Shown piece after piece: positions 10,696 through 21,976 of a DNA stretch of 64,000 nucleotides. Made by a program: the position numbers and the translations under genes. Positions within the stretch are counted from its first letter, which is position 1; every line of letters starts with the position of its first letter. The notes under the pieces are model-generated. The model was not told where the DNA came from. It searched no databases and was given only the letters and a program-made list of their open reading frames with translations. Origin of the DNA: Branchipolynoe longqiensis (Eukaryota; Annelida; Polychaeta; Phyllodocida; Polynoidae); NCBI GenBank assembly GCA_030323885.1, contig CM059187.1, positions 130,578,424 through 130,642,423 on the forward strand, read 5' to 3'.

Positions 10696-11154
10696 ATGGG
10701 TATATCCTGTATAAGAATTATACGAGTAGAATATACAGGAATTCCTCCCCCCAGCTCGGCAGCTCCCCCCTCAGTCATTGGGTGATGGATCCTGGGCTAG
10801 TCATCTACTGCTCTAACCTCCTCAATCTCAGCTCAGACAGTGGCGCCACCTCCTGCTCCTCTCTGTAACGGTCAGCTAACCTCATTCACTGTACTGCTGA
10901 AATTGAGTGATATAGTGCATATGTATATATTATATATATATACATACACCCGCTCTATGGCGCCATATAACCCATGGCGGTCGGATCATGCACTACCATC
11001 GCACTCAGAGTAGCGGGGTGTCATATGTGCATTTTCAGTGGTGGGTGATAAATAAATAATTTTATTTTTCTATTGCCCGTGTGTAGAGGCTGAATTGATG
11101 GACAACTTTGTTACTTTGACATTACTAATGTGCTTGCACTCGAAATCACCATCG
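10613..11154. other. No gene seen; TA-rich patches
   Basis: TA-rich patch at 10660-10700 followed by an inverted pair TATCCTGTAT / ATATACAGGA (10710-10742). No coding signal. Confidence 0.5.
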
Positions 11155-11158
11155 ACAT

Positions 11159-11223
<65 letters not shown>
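11155..11223. repeat. (TA)n microsatellite
   Basis: Long TA run with two AATA interruptions. Confidence 0.97.
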
Positions 11224-11227
<4 letters not shown>

Positions 11228-11524
11228 TAGTACATCTGGATATTTGGATATGCATATATATACGTGTATATTATTCATATGCATTTTACCCGCGAGTGAT
11301 AGCGAGCGGCATGTGAATCCAAAAGAGGGTTGAGGTGATGTACTGTCCGTAGTTCCGCATAGTAGCAAACACATAACCTTCCATTAATTTAATCACATAA
11401 TTGATTTTAATATATGCGTATATGTGAAATATGAGTGAGTGACCTGGGGCTTTACGCCATGTCCTCAACTATCGACACATTCATGCTCAGATGTTTTTTT
11501 TGTTTTTCTGTTGTCTTTTAAAAC

Positions 11525-11855
11525 TCGACTATACCCACTCGAACGGACGGGGCTGCCCTCTATGGAAGATCTTCTGATCAAAAATAATCTCCGGTGGACT
11601 GGACACCTCATGAGGATGTCATCAGACAGGCTACCAAAGCAGATCCTCTATTCTCAACTGTCTTCTGGTTACAGAAAGAGAGGGCGCCCTCAGCTCTGGT
11701 TCAAGGATACCATCAAGAGAAACCTGAAGCTGAGAGACATTAAGACCGACTCATGGATGCAACTCTCCCAGCAGAGAGCTAAATGGAGAGTGGCAGTCAA
11801 GTAATGAAAGCAGTCTTTGTCGCATTGCGACCGACAGCATGATGATGATGATGAT
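11525..11855 (+). pseudogene. 5'-truncated non-LTR retrotransposon (LINE), RT C-terminal end
   Basis: The frame ending at the TAA at 11802-11804 encodes a tail typical of non-LTR element ORF2 proteins (RTE/CR1/Jockey-like groups): LERTGLPSMEDLLIKNNLRW, then TGHLMRM, DRLPKQILY, a basic RKRGRPQLWFKDTIKRNLK and a final SQQRAKWR. The polymerase and endonuclease domains are absent, so the copy is dead. After the stop come about 30 bp and a (GATGAT)n tail. A second copy with the same 3' end lies at 30406-30626 on the other strand. I infer insertion by target-primed reverse transcription with normal 5' truncation. The family name cannot be fixed from this piece. Confidence 0.88.
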
Positions 11856-12290
11856 ATCCATTATTATAATCATTAAAATAAATATTATTTCACTAGGTAT
11901 TGCCATTGATATGGGATATAGTGCTCTTATATCAATCGTCTACAACCATTATATTACTATTAGATATTGTTAGCATTATCACTAATGCATGTGCACAGCT
12001 TCCGAATGGTATGAACAGCTGCTATAATTGTGTGGTCTTGACTTTTTTGAAACAGCACATTTTTATCCCAACTCTCCCCTCTTTTTCTTCCCTTAAATAA
12101 AATCCAAAAAATCTCAGCTAGTTTCTCATTTCTGTTACACGCCGTTATCGATAGCTCGCGTTCATGGTTAGAATGACTCATTGCAGTGTAGCATTTAACT
12201 AACAAGTCATCGACTATTTTGACAAGAATAGCGTGATATGGGGGCAGTGCTTTAGCTTATGTAATGACGGTCAGATAAATCTGGCAGCCT
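11856..12290. other. No gene seen
   Basis: AT-rich, single-copy-looking. Short frames on both strands (about 66-81 residues) show no domain. Confidence 0.5.
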
Positions 12291-12492
12291 CAACCCACAC
12301 CCACACCCACACCCACACCTACACCCACACCCACACCCACACCCACACCCACACTCACACCCACACCCACACCAACACCCACACCCACACCCACACCCAC
12401 ACCCAACCCAACCCAACCCACACCCACACCCACACCCACACCCACACCTACACCCACACCCACATCTACACCCGCACCCGCACTCACACGTC
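12291..12492. repeat. (CCACAC)n hexamer array
   Basis: About 200 bp of CCACAC, with an embedded CCAACCCAACCCAACC stretch near 12403-12420. The minus strand is TGTGGG-like and G-rich. Frames are Thr/His or Gly/Val/Cys shadows. Confidence 0.97.
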
Positions 12493-12649
12493 CAACCCCA
12501 CATATTCACAGATCACATCCATATACCCCCACCCCCAAATCCATTCTTACTTGACATGTCTGCTGGTGATTTGTCTGCATAGATATGCCCGATGAGAGCA
12601 TATCATTGTCGACAGCAATATAACCCCTACCGAGATGTGTAACTAGCTT

Positions 12650-12942
12650 TATTCCTACATATCCAACCTAGATACCGGTTCCCTTAAAACAACCCTATAT
12701 TCCCACATAGAAGGAATGCTATTACTAAGTCAAATAGAACCTGTCACTGCCTAAACCTACCATGTCCATCATTGGCATCTGCATGTCAACATTAATTTGC
12801 CATGCTTTCACTTCAAATATATCCAAACTAAACATTTAAAACAAATGTTTACTTAAACCTAAGGTGAAGTCAATTATAATAAATAATTAACCTAATATAT
12901 ATCTAAAACATATGGCTGAAACTCACAAATTGTCTGATTGCC
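12650..12942 (+). mobile_element. Degenerate TTAA-MITE copy
   Basis: Keeps CTACATATCCAACCTAGATA, the CCATGCTTTCACTTCAAATA block and ATATATCTAAAA, but both TIRs are eroded. An old copy. Confidence 0.6.
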
Positions 12943-12974
12943 ATTTTTACTTTGTCAATTTAGCACATATGAGT

Positions 12975-13040
12975 TATTGTTGCTTCCTAGCCAGGTACTC
13001 GGCATTATTAGGATATGGGTTAGTAGCGGAATGAGGAAGA
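12975..13040 (+). mobile_element. SINE-A fragment
   Basis: GTTGCTTCCTAGCCAGGTAC then TCGGCATTATTAGGATA match the linker and central SINE-A segment in the sense orientation. Confidence 0.55.
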
Positions 13041-13300
13041 CCAGTCATGTCTGTGACTGAAATTTCCCCTGCTTAAACAACTAATGTACACCAACAACAA
13101 AAAATCTGCGAATCAAGAGGTGAACTACAGATACACGTTATCTATCACACGTTCCAGCCTCCCCACCCACCTACTCCCATAGAGCCCACGCGAGTAATCA
13201 CTCATCCGTGGTGCGTGTTTTGGCCACAGGGATCTTTATTGGTTGGGCTAGATTACCAGATGCATATTACCAGTGGCGGTTATACAGGAGCAGCCGACTC

Positions 13301-13736
13301 TTAAAGGTGCACAGTCTGATGAAATCATCAACTTGTCAAAACCACAACACTTACCTAGATTTGATCCTGTGTAAAAAAAACTCAGATACTGATACACTTA
13401 TTAACCATTTGTTGCTGCATAAAAGAAGATACTTACTAAGCCAATTTAATATAAGTTGGTACTGCTGAAGGCAATCGTTTCAGAATTTTGAAGTGCTTGC
13501 CATCATTAATTTGGCATATTTTCACTTTAATTATCTCCAAAGTTAGCCATGTTAAAAAAGCGTTACTTCAAACTAAAATTAACGAGCAATTTAATGCATT
13601 TATCTCAGAAAATAGCACAATGTCAAAAATACTGATGCACTTTAGTAATAAGTTGTTACGCCATAAAGGGAGATAGTAAGTCAATGTAATACTAATAGCA
13701 TCTATTCCTGCAACATTGCCATCATCACTTGGTGTA
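13301..13736 (+). mobile_element. TTAA-MITE plus partial second copy
   Basis: Begins TTAAAGGTGCACAGTCTGAT and runs through the family interior to TTTATCTCAGAAAATAGCAC at about 13600. Without a closing TIR it continues into a second partial interior (ACTGATGCAC to TACTAATAGC, 13631-13736), so this is two overlapping or recombined copies. Confidence 0.65.
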
Positions 13737-14130
13737 TTAAAGTTGTGTAGTCAGATGAAAGTATCAAAGTTTCTAAACCAAAACTCTTACCTAGATTTAA
13801 TCCTACCTAGAGATTATACTCTTTTAACCTTTACTGCAGTTAGTGTTATAGTTTATACTATGTTGTAGGCTCTACTGCTATACTCGAGCAGCAAATTGCT
13901 AAACACAGCCTAAGTTTAGAATTTCGATGTGCACACTAAAATTAACTTTTGAAATACTTGAAATGACAACATGCAATGTTAATCTGTTAAAATAAAAAGT
14001 ACTTCAAAAGGAAATTAATGTAGTAAAATTAGAAAGTAAAGTAAATTAGATTATGTACAAATCAATCTAATATAGTTATCCAAAATGAAATCGGGCAGAC
14101 ACTTAAAACCATTGAGTTGTGCCACTTTAA
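13737..14130 (+). mobile_element. Diverged TTAA-MITE
   Basis: Opens TTAAAGTTGTGTAGTCAGAT and closes near GAGTTGTGCCACTTTAA. The middle is strongly diverged and slightly longer than normal. It directly follows the previous copy, making a MITE tandem. Confidence 0.6.
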
Positions 14131-14447
14131 AATGCCATGCCCCCCCCCCCCCAACCCTCATTTCTAATCAAGTTCCCTGCTAATCCACAGAAAACCTGTG
14201 GCTGACCACGTGACTTTAGGCGTGAAAGGAGGGTGCGGGGTGGTGGGTGGGGTGGGGGGGGGTGGAACCAAAGCAAAGATGGAATGACACCAATTGCTGG
14301 CATTTCGTTATTGTGAAGCAGAGCGTTAGATTGCTTTCGTCGGCAGTTTTAATTCGATATGTAAATATGCTCACGAATGCTCACACTGGGGACGAGGCGA
14401 GATACAATGGCAGTCGCTATGGTGAAGGCGATGGGTGGGCGTGAGAT
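14131..14447. other. No gene seen; homopolymer tracts
   Basis: A C run at about 14138-14152 and a G-rich patch at 14236-14265. The 65-residue frame crossing the G patch is not supported. Confidence 0.5.
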
Positions 14448-14715
14448 TTAAAGTTGCATACTCCGATTGACTTTCTGCCATTTTCTGAGATAAATCTAGG
14501 TTGTGGCTTACTATCTCCTTTTATGCAACAACAAATGATAGATAAGTGCATCACTATTTTCACTTGTGTCATTTTCTGAGATAGATGCATTAGAGTGAAC
14601 GTTACTTCACTTTTGAAGAAAGGTTTATTTCACATGACTAACTTTGGAGATATTTAACATGAAATTTATGTTGGCATGTCAAAATTCTGACACCATGGGC
14701 TTACCTGCTGTATCT
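14448..14715 (-). mobile_element. TTAA-MITE, truncated at far end
   Basis: TTAAAGTTGCATACTCCGAT opens the element. TTTTCTGAGATAAAT, GGAGATATTTAACATG and TTCTGACACCATGGGCTTAC follow in reverse order to the sense copies. It stops near 14715, before the opposite TIR. Confidence 0.7.
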
Positions 14716-14739
14716 CTACTATTTACCCGGCTGGTGGCA

Positions 14740-15365
14740 TAGTCTCGGTTGGGGGCTTCCCGTGAGGTAAGTCATGGGATCAATCCCCGGCCAAGTAAAA
14801 TAAAATACTGAATAAAATTGATACTTGTCATACTTGTCCATGCATTTCCTGGCACTTGGTTTCATCTAAAGCTGAATAGTCTGATGAAATATCAAATTTT
14901 CAAAACCAAACCTATTATCTAGATTTGATTTACATATCTAACTTAGATACTGATGCACTTATTAAGCATTTGTTTCTGTGTAGAAGGCAATACTGAGTCA
15001 ATTTAACAGAACCTGTTACTGCAGAAGTCTATGGTGTCAGAGTTTTGGCAAGCCTGCCAAAACTAATTTTCCATGTTTGCACTCAAAATATCTCAAAAGT
15101 TTACCATTTAAAATAAAAGTAACTTTGAACTAATGTAAAGTAGATACTAGTGATCAAACCACAATATTTATCTCAGAAAAAATACAGAAATTCAAAACCT
15201 TCCGACTATGCAACTTTAAATAGAGCAAGGATTGACTTTACTCAAAGAGTCAGAAAAAAGGGGCTACCACAACCAGTACCAGGTGGATGGATCCCAGTCG
15301 GGCAGCACTATAAAGCCACCATGGGTGCATACTATTAAGACTCACTACCTACCTCACTATGACCT
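14740..15365 (+). mobile_element. SINE-A split by a MITE
   Basis: Left part 14740-14865 has the B-box-like GGGATCAATCCCCGGCCAAG, AAAATTGATACTTGTCATAC and CTGGCACTTGG. The right part resumes after 15219 as AGAGCAAGGATTGACTTTACTCA, then GGGCAGCACTATAAAGCCAC. In intact copies these segments are contiguous, so the MITE at 14866-15219 landed in this SINE and is the younger insertion. Confidence 0.72.
14866..15219 (+). mobile_element. TTAA-MITE inserted in a SINE
   Basis: Starts TAAAGCTGAATAGTCTGATG and ends CCGACTATGCAACTTTAA, 354 bp with the full interior including GTTACTGCAGAAGTCTATGG and TTGGCAAGCCTGCCAAAA. It is very similar to the copy at 62245-62600: both carry AGTAACTTTGAACTAATG and GTAGATACTAGTGA, marking a subfamily. 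Confidence 0.9.
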
Positions 15366-15854
15366 CAGATTTCACTAGTCTGCAAACCTCAATCGCTCAA
15401 ATTTTCCTTTTGCGCGTACTTCTAGTTATGTGCCCGGTTAATCGTGACCTACTTTTAAATCACTGCCAGCCGACGAGTCCTCCCGCCTATTGGCCACTCT
15501 CCGTACTATAATGCCGAACACATGTATCCACACTATCCGCTTCTCTGACCTACTTTCATCATGTAGGTCAGTGAACCAGGAATGGCACCGACCTTGTACT
15601 GGTGACAATTGGAAGCTTTGTTTTCTTATTTTCCTTTTCAAATGCAGTGGGTTCGGTTTTGTGAGAAATAATGTCGAGCCTGGCCATAATGGGACTGTCC
15701 CGATTTGAGTAATTCCAACGGTGTCATGTACTGCTAGAAAACAGTACGAGTTTCACCGGAATGTCACCTACAAGATAATTTATCCTCCCCTTTACCACTT
15801 ACAAATGAAGTACTGGCTGAAAAGAAATAACTTGATACGCCAGACGAAACGACA
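15366..15854. other. No gene seen
   Basis: Single-copy-looking. Overlapping frames at 15438-15708 on both strands show no recognisable domain. Confidence 0.45.
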
Positions 15855-16208
15855 TTAAAGCTGCATAATCTGATGAAGCATCACATTTTCAAAACAAAAA
15901 CAATTATCCAGATTTGATTCTACATATCCAACTTAGATACTGGTGCACATAGTAAGCACCTGTCGCCATATAGAATGGGATACAGAACCAATTTAATAGA
16001 ACCTGTTACTGCAGAAGCCTATGGTGTCAGAGTTGTGGCGTGCTTGCCAAAATTATATGTGGATGGTTGGACTTCAAATATCAAAAACATTAGACATTTA
16101 AAATAAAAATTACTTCAAACTAAAGTAAGGGAGGCTATAACAATCAATTTAATATATTTAACTCAGAAAATGACAGAAACTCAAAACCATCGGACTATGC
16201 AACATTAA
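15855..16208 (+). mobile_element. TTAA-MITE, full length
   Basis: TTAAAGCTGCATAATCTGAT to CCATCGGACTATGCAACATTAA, 354 bp with all interior blocks. One of the better-preserved copies. Confidence 0.9.
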
Positions 16209-16215
16209 GAAGAAT

Positions 16216-16290
16216 AACATTGATTGATTGATTGATTGCATGGGGCTTTATGGCGTAGCAACATGTGAACTATCTATTGGGTACCGACTT
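16216..16290 (-). mobile_element. SINE 3' tail with (AATC)n
   Basis: (GATT)n followed by GCATGGGGCTTTATGGCGTA and GCAACATG. In reverse this is a CGCCATAAAGCCCCATGC-type end with an AATC repeat tail. It resembles, but differs from, the SINE-A tail, suggesting a sister SINE or LINE 3' end. Confidence 0.65.
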
Positions 16291-16914
16291 GTAACAGTCT
16301 TGCTTTTGGGGCTGTTCGTAACCTTACAACGGTTACCGGCTGGAGAACTGCAGCAATATAGAAAGGCGCCGATAAATCAGTCCAATCTTTGGTTGAAGAT
16401 TAATCTTCAGTAGGGACCGTTGTAGAAGCTGGGGATGTCTTTACAACATTCAAAATGGTGAAGCATTGGGGCGGCCCGGAATGTCTCCAGTCTGGCGGTA
16501 GCAGAGCCCTTGTATCCAGTTGACAGCAGCAAGGGTTTAGGAGGAAGGGACGGGCAAAGGTGGGTACAGTGGTTCCAGCAACAAGAACAAAGCGAGAGAA
16601 CCGATAAGGTAAAGGGCCCCACCCAAGCAAACAACTCCCTTGATCAGGGGGAGAAGTAAACCTTGGAGAAAAAAAAAGAAAAGGGTAAAGTATAGGAAAG
16701 AGAAATGAGGAGAGTTGAGTTAAAGGACTGTGTCTATTTGCTCTATGGTGACCAGCCGGCAAGCCAAAGACACAGACAGAATAAGAGTAGAAAGTGAAAT
16801 GCTGGCGGGCTCCCCCTCCTGGAACTCTTTTCAGACAATATCAAGGAGGAGCATGGCCAGCAGAGCGGAGATAAAGAGGTGTGGATGAAGTGTGGTCTGG
16901 ATAGCAAGTGAGTA
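16291..16914. other. No recognised gene
   Basis: A 120-residue minus-strand frame (16400-16762) is rich in Pro/Ser/Phe and lacks a domain. The plus strand holds an A/G-rich run at 16665-16710. Function unknown; probably non-coding. Confidence 0.4.
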
Positions 16915-17095
16915 ACAGTCTGCAATCATGCTGGATTTATACTGCTGCCTCACCACTGGGGAACCATACCACCAGAACCATGAGCCAATATCCCACTCAG
17001 TCATATTACTGTAGCAGTTAGACACCCATTAATGCTGGACACCAGGCAAGGTAGTGACAAGTATTTCTCAATTCTTCAATTTGATCAAATCAAGA
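16915..17095 (-). mobile_element. SINE-A body, degenerate
   Basis: GCTGCCTCACCACTGGGGAA, CCAATATCCCACTCAGTCAT and CACCCATTAATGCTGGAC match the reverse complement of the SINE body. Both ends are eroded. Confidence 0.65.
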
Positions 17096-17194
17096 ATCAA
17101 TATTGTGCCCTGTATGCAGACGACTCTCTGGAAGATAGCTCTACATAGTAAACAGGTACTCTATTAGCAGACAGGTATCGCCTACTGTGGAACA

Positions 17195-17588
17195 CATAGA
17201 TGAAGAGGAGGAAGTATCAGTAGACGAAGAGGAGGGAGAAGAAGTAAGAGAAGAGGAGGAAGAAGCATTAATGGTATTAATAGTAGAAAAGGGGGAGCTA
17301 GTACCAATAGAAGAAGAAAATGATATAATAATAGCAGGAGAGGAGGAATGTAATAATGGTATTCGTAGAGGAGAAAGTAGTTATAATAGGAGGTAGTAGC
17401 AGAAGAATAAGAAAAGGATGTAATAACAGTAAAGAAAAAAGGAAAACGAAGTAATAGAAGAGGAACAAGTACTAATGGGAGAGTATGAAAAGGGAGGAGC
17501 AGAAGAAGAGGAGGATGCCATCAAAGGACAAGAGGACGAAGTAGAAGAAGATAAGGTTATATATGACGGGAAGGAATATTAGATTGTT
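17195..17588. repeat. Purine-rich (GAAGAG/GTAGAA)n tract, left block
   Basis: A/G-rich on the plus strand with occasional T. Glu-rich frames (for example at 17187-17396) are translations of the repeat. Split from the right block by a SINE. Confidence 0.9.
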
Positions 17589-17589
17589 G

Positions 17590-17888
17590 TTTGTTTGTTG
17601 TTGTTTTACGTCCTAGCAACATCTAATGTCAAATCAGGATGGGTACTGACTTGTGACAGTGCGCACTCATGGCAGCTTTATAGTGCTGCCCCACTGGGAG
17701 ACCTGATATCCCACTCAATCACATTATCCTGACACTGAGCCAACCAGTCCTTGCCCTATCCTAATAAGGCCAATACCAAGTATCAATTTTGAAGTCATTG
17801 GTTTGACTCGACCAGGGTTTGAACCCACGATCCCATGGTCTACCAACACGGGAGATGGATGTTCTACTCATTCGGCCATCCGTCTGGT
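17590..17888 (-). mobile_element. SINE-A inserted in purine tract
   Basis: Minus-strand copy from the tail TTTTACGTCCTAGCAACATC through TTTATAGTGCTGCCCCACTG and the B-box region GACTCGACCAGGGTTTGAAC. A possible 7-bp target duplication, AGGAATA, occurs just left (about 17570) and right (about 17891). The tract therefore predates the insertion. Confidence 0.85.
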
Positions 17889-18595
17889 TAGGAATAAGGG
17901 GAATAAGAAGTAGTAGAAGACGAGGAAGTAATAGAAGGGGAAGGAGTAAGAAGTAGTAGAACAGGAGGATGCAGAAGAGGAAATCGAAGAGATGTAATAG
18001 AAGGAAAGGAGACAGTCATAATAGAAGAGGACCGAGAAGTAGAAGAGGAATAGTAATAGAAGAAGAGGAGCGAGAAGTAGAAGAGGAAGAAGTGATAGAA
18101 GAAGAGGAGGAATTCATAATACAAGAGGAGCAGATAGTAGAAGAGGAGGAAATAATAGAAGAAGAGGAGAACGTCATAACAGAAGAGGATCGAGAAGTAG
18201 AAGAGGAATAGTAATAGAAGAAGAGGAGCGAGAAGTAGAAGAGGAAGAAGTGACAGAAGAAGAGGAAGAAGTCATAATAGACGATGAGCAGATAGTAGAA
18301 GAGGAGGAACTGATATAAGAGGAGAAGGTCATAATAGAAGAGGAGGAAGTAGAAGAGCTGGAAGTAGCAGAAGAAGAGGGGGAAGTATTAGGTGAAGAGG
18401 AGGAGTAGTGATACTAGAATAAGAGGAATAGGAAGTAGTAGTCGAAATGGGGGGAACTAGTAGTAACAGTGGAAGAAGTAAAAGCAGAAGAGAAGGAATA
18501 GTCGTAACAGAAGAGGAGCCGGAAGTAGCAACCACATTAAAAGTACTAGAAGAGGAGGGCATAGGAAGAAGATATGCGGAGCAGGAGAAGGCTAA
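17889..18595. repeat. Purine-rich (GAAGAG/GTAGAA)n tract, right block
   Basis: About 700 bp of AGAAGAGGAG and AGTAGTAGAAG units, more regular than the left block. A near-duplicate of roughly 190 bp recurs within it (GATCGAGAAGTAGAAGAGGA at 18188 resembles 18030). Confidence 0.93.
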
Positions 18596-19120
18596 GTAAC
18601 AAAGGGGCAAACACGGGTAGATATGACAAATGCAGATACCGTGGGGCACTTATATATTGGGACACATCTGTCCTGAGGTTGAAAGCTATGGAGAGTGACA
18701 TTTAGCCGTGGCCACCCCGAGAGTACGCCGCATCCGGCAGCCTCGGGGTGATGTTTATGTATTGTGTATGGCGCGCTGGCCGACGCTGTCCCCCCACCCC
18801 CCACCCCCCAACACCCACGCCCCCACCCACTCATCCAGCGTCGGGCGTCCTCTCCAATGGGATTGGCCGCGTGCCCTGTGCAACAGTACTTTCTAGGGGA
18901 TGAACCGCCAATCCCCTGGATATTATATACATATATATGTATATATATATATATAAAATCTCTTGGTAGTCAGGAGTTTGGACACCGAAGTTAGAACTTG
19001 AGGCAGAGCTCGCATATCATTACATATCTGTCTGAGTATGAATAATTGGTTACTCCCCCCACCCCCCCCATGTTTTAGTATATGTAGGAACGCTGCCAGT
19101 ACTAGAGATATTAGTTAAGA
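18596..19120. other. No gene seen; C-rich and TA-rich patches
   Basis: C-rich patch at 18788-18830 and a TA run at 18926-18956. No coding signal. Confidence 0.5.
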
Positions 19121-19124
19121 CCAG

Positions 19125-19200
19125 TTGGTGGTTTCCTGGGGTTTTGCGTCCCAGCAACATAACAGGTGGGTACTGAGACATGGTCACATGCAGTACCTAA
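19125..19200 (-). mobile_element. SINE-A tail fragment
   Basis: GGGGTTTTGCGTCCCAGCAA followed by GGTGGGTACTGA. It is cut by the element beginning at 19201. Confidence 0.65.
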
Positions 19201-19790
19201 TGGCCCTGTCACACTACGACGCTTCTCGCCGGCGACCCGTCAACGTGTGGTGTTTTTGGGCGATAATGAGTGAAATATCGAGACGCGCTGGGGGCGCGTT
19301 ATGCGCGCGTCGGTACACGTCGGTACATTATCGTTGACGTTGATGGTCGGCGCGAAACGCCGGCGCGCGTTCCCTATCGCCCAAGGTTTTGAACATGTCC
19401 AAAACAACCCAACGACCGCCAGCGCGCGCAAATATATGGGTAAGGAGGTTAGGCGCGCGTCGCGCTGCGTTGGACGCGCCGGAATAACGTTATGGGAACG
19501 GTAGGAAGACGGCGCGCGCGCGGGAGGGTCGTTGCTCACGCGTTGCGCAAACTGGGCCGTTTTTGTTTTACGCCCTAGCATCATTTAAGGTTAAATGAAG
19601 ACGTCGCACCAAACTTTTTTTTTTTTTTCCCCAGCGCGTCGACACACGTTGGCCGCGCGCGCATAACGCGCCGCGCTGACGCCGATCTTTTCCCCCAAAC
19701 CGCCGAAAAGTTTGACGTTTCTCGACGCGCAAGATTTTATTTTCAACGCTGACGGATCGCCGGGAGAAGCGTCGTAGTGTGACAGGGCCA
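19201..19790. mobile_element. PIF/Harbinger-like MITE (copy A), CpG-rich
   Basis: Both ends are TGGCCCTGTCACACTACGAC inverted, and TAA flanks each side (19198-19200 and 19791-19793). TWA 3-bp duplications with GG-starting TIRs are the hallmark of PIF/Harbinger. The interior is extremely CpG-rich with repeated CGCGCG, and holds near its centre (19387-19406) GTTTTGAACATGTCCAAAAC, one base from a perfect 20-bp palindrome. A SINE-tail fragment (TTTTACGCCCTAGCATCATT, about 19567) lies inside. No transposase. Confidence 0.85.
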
Positions 19791-19809
19791 TAACTGCAAG
19801 GGGGGATCT

Positions 19810-19935
19810 ACTATGGTATTTCAGCGGGGCAGCACTATAAGCAGCACTAAAAAGTCCCCATGAGTGCCCACTGTCACAAGTCGGTACCGACCTGATATGA
19901 GCTTAGATGTTGCTAGGACGTAAAACAAACAAAGA
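19810..19935 (+). mobile_element. SINE-A 3' half
   Basis: GGGGCAGCACTATAA, CACTGTCACAAGTCGGTACC and TTAGATGTTGCTAGGACGTA with an AAACAAACAAA tail. It lies opposite in orientation to the fragment left of copy A, so the Harbinger-like element sits between inverted SINE tails. Confidence 0.8.
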
Positions 19936-20084
19936 CGTTGAAAGACAAGCAAAGTTTACTATGTAGAATATATTCCTTCCCTGTTTAGCTGTAAATGATT
20001 AATTTAGATATCTTTCTGGAATAGTGCTAAGCTTCTCTTTCTGACCATGAACAGAAACTGCTGGTCAATGTAGTGGGTGTCTAG

Positions 20085-20580
20085 TAGTAGTGTTTATAGT
20101 AGTATTACTAGTAGTAGTAGCAGCAGTGTCTAAAGTAGTATTACTAGTACTTAGTAGTAGTACTAGTAGTAACCACACCCTGCCCGTCCCCAAAACCACC
20201 CGTACATTCCACCGCACTATCCCACACATTCCTCACTCCCTCCCCGCACCCCACATACTCCATACACCCTCACACCCCCACACCCCCCACACACCCTCTA
20301 TGCTCCCCCGCACTCTATACACTCCCACCACTCCCACCGCTCCCACCACTCCCCACCACTCCCCACACTCCCAAGACTCCCCCACTCCCCCCCCCCCACT
20401 CCCCGACCACCACCCCACTCCCACACTCCCACACTCCCACCACACTCCCCCACTCCCCCACTGCCCTACTCCCCCACTCCCCCACTCCCACGCTCCCACA
20501 CTCCCACACTCCCGCACTCCCACAACCCCACACTCTAACACTTACCACCCATCCAACCAGACCACCCCCCCCCCCCCCCA
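20085..20580. repeat. (AGT)n then (CACTCC)n arrays
   Basis: AGTAGTAGTA-rich block at 20085-20175, then a long CCCACACTCCCACACTCC array to about 20560 ending in a C run. Large Pro/Thr/His frames here are shadows. Confidence 0.93.
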
Positions 20581-20878
20581 GCTCGGCCTCCCACATATAC
20601 ATACAACGGCCCCCAACGCGAGTCAATATAGTTGTTTGGATACCTCCTGATGCAGTCAGAGAGGTAGGTGACTACTTGGGCATTCATGGTGTCGTGCCCC
20701 CGCTTTAATCTCTCCACACCCGGCGGCCACTATCTACCGAGGGTATGAATACGCCGCTGCACTTCCGGGTGTAGTGTAGCAGCACGTGCTTTATGATTGC
20801 TCTTTTGACAGGATTTGGAAACTTTTCCTGATCGACTGTGCCATTGGTAGATATATTTATTCCGATGGCATAGTGCTG
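20581..20878. other. No gene seen
   Basis: Mixed-composition spacer between the C-rich array and a SINE. Confidence 0.45.
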
Positions 20879-21207
20879 TTTGGCGCCGTGACCGAATCGA
20901 CAGAGCGCAGGCCTCCCATGCGGCAGACCCGGAGTTTAAACCCTGGTCCAGTCAAACCAATGACTTAAAAATTGATACTTGTCTTTTTCTAGCTTGGCGC
21001 TCGGCGTTAGTAGGATACGACAAAGAGTTATTAGCTCAGTATCAGGATAATGTGACTGAGTGGGATATCGGGTCATGGTGCTGGCAGCCTGATTTCCCAG
21101 TAGGGCAGCATAATAAAGTCGCCTTGAGTGTGCACTGTCACAAGTCGGTACATATCCTGATATGACCTTAGATGTTGCCAGGGCGTAAAACTCCATCAAC
21201 CAACAAC
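20879..21207 (+). mobile_element. SINE-A, near full length
   Basis: Head with A-box-like GTGACCGAATCGACAGAG and B-box-like TTTAAACCCTGGTCCAGTC, linker CCAATGACTTAAAAATTGAT, core GTGACTGAGTGGGATATCGG, and 3' end TTAGATGTTGCCAGGGCGTA followed by AAACTCCATCAACCAACAAC. Confidence 0.9.
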
Positions 21208-21976
21208 TGCCGTATTTTGTCTAGTATGCCTCACAATTTAGTTTCCCGGTTGGGTGGATGGGGAGGGGGGCTAATGTTACCGTTGGGTTTTCACATGCAG
21301 ATTTTTAAACAATTGTTTGTGTACATTAGTTGATAAGCAAGTATATTTTCAATTGTGGACAATAGGGTCTTCCTCATTCCACTGCTCCGTGCCCTATCCT
21401 AGAATTACTGAAGACCAGATTAGGTATCTAAAAGCATCAAGGTTTGAGTCAATAGTTTAATGCGACCAGGGTTCGAATCCCATGACCTAGCAACTCATTC
21501 GGTCTCCCCGTAAAGCACATTGAGCTTTTATAGGTCTATATAATTTAATTTGTTAAATTAGCGTGTTACTAAAATGTCTCTTCTAATTCCTACATCGACT
21601 CCCGTTTATATTAGCTATAACCATGGGCATCAATACGTAAACAAAAAGAACAACAACACATGAAAATAACCCAGCGTTCCACAAACAGAGGGCAACTTTT
21701 TCAAAGTCTTTGTCTCGGCGTTTTGCTTATGAAATTTGCCAACATATATCTCTGTCGCGCATATACGCAGCTACCACACACAGAACTGAATTGTCCATCG
21801 ACCTTCTAAGCATGACCAATTTCGAAGCAGATGCTCAGGACATTCATATACAACTATTGATCGTAGCTCCATGACGTCACGTCGCTGTAGTAAATGGCTA
21901 CCATATGTTTGAAGCATGATAAGGGTGACCCGAAAGTCATAATGCACCATAGTGTATTACGTCCAAGGTGTGTGTG
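21208..21976. other. No gene seen; degenerate SINE piece
   Basis: At 21392-21515 a reverse-strand SINE-A head region is visible (GCCCTATCC, then CGACCAGGGTTCGAATCCCA). The rest is single-copy-looking. Confidence 0.5.
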
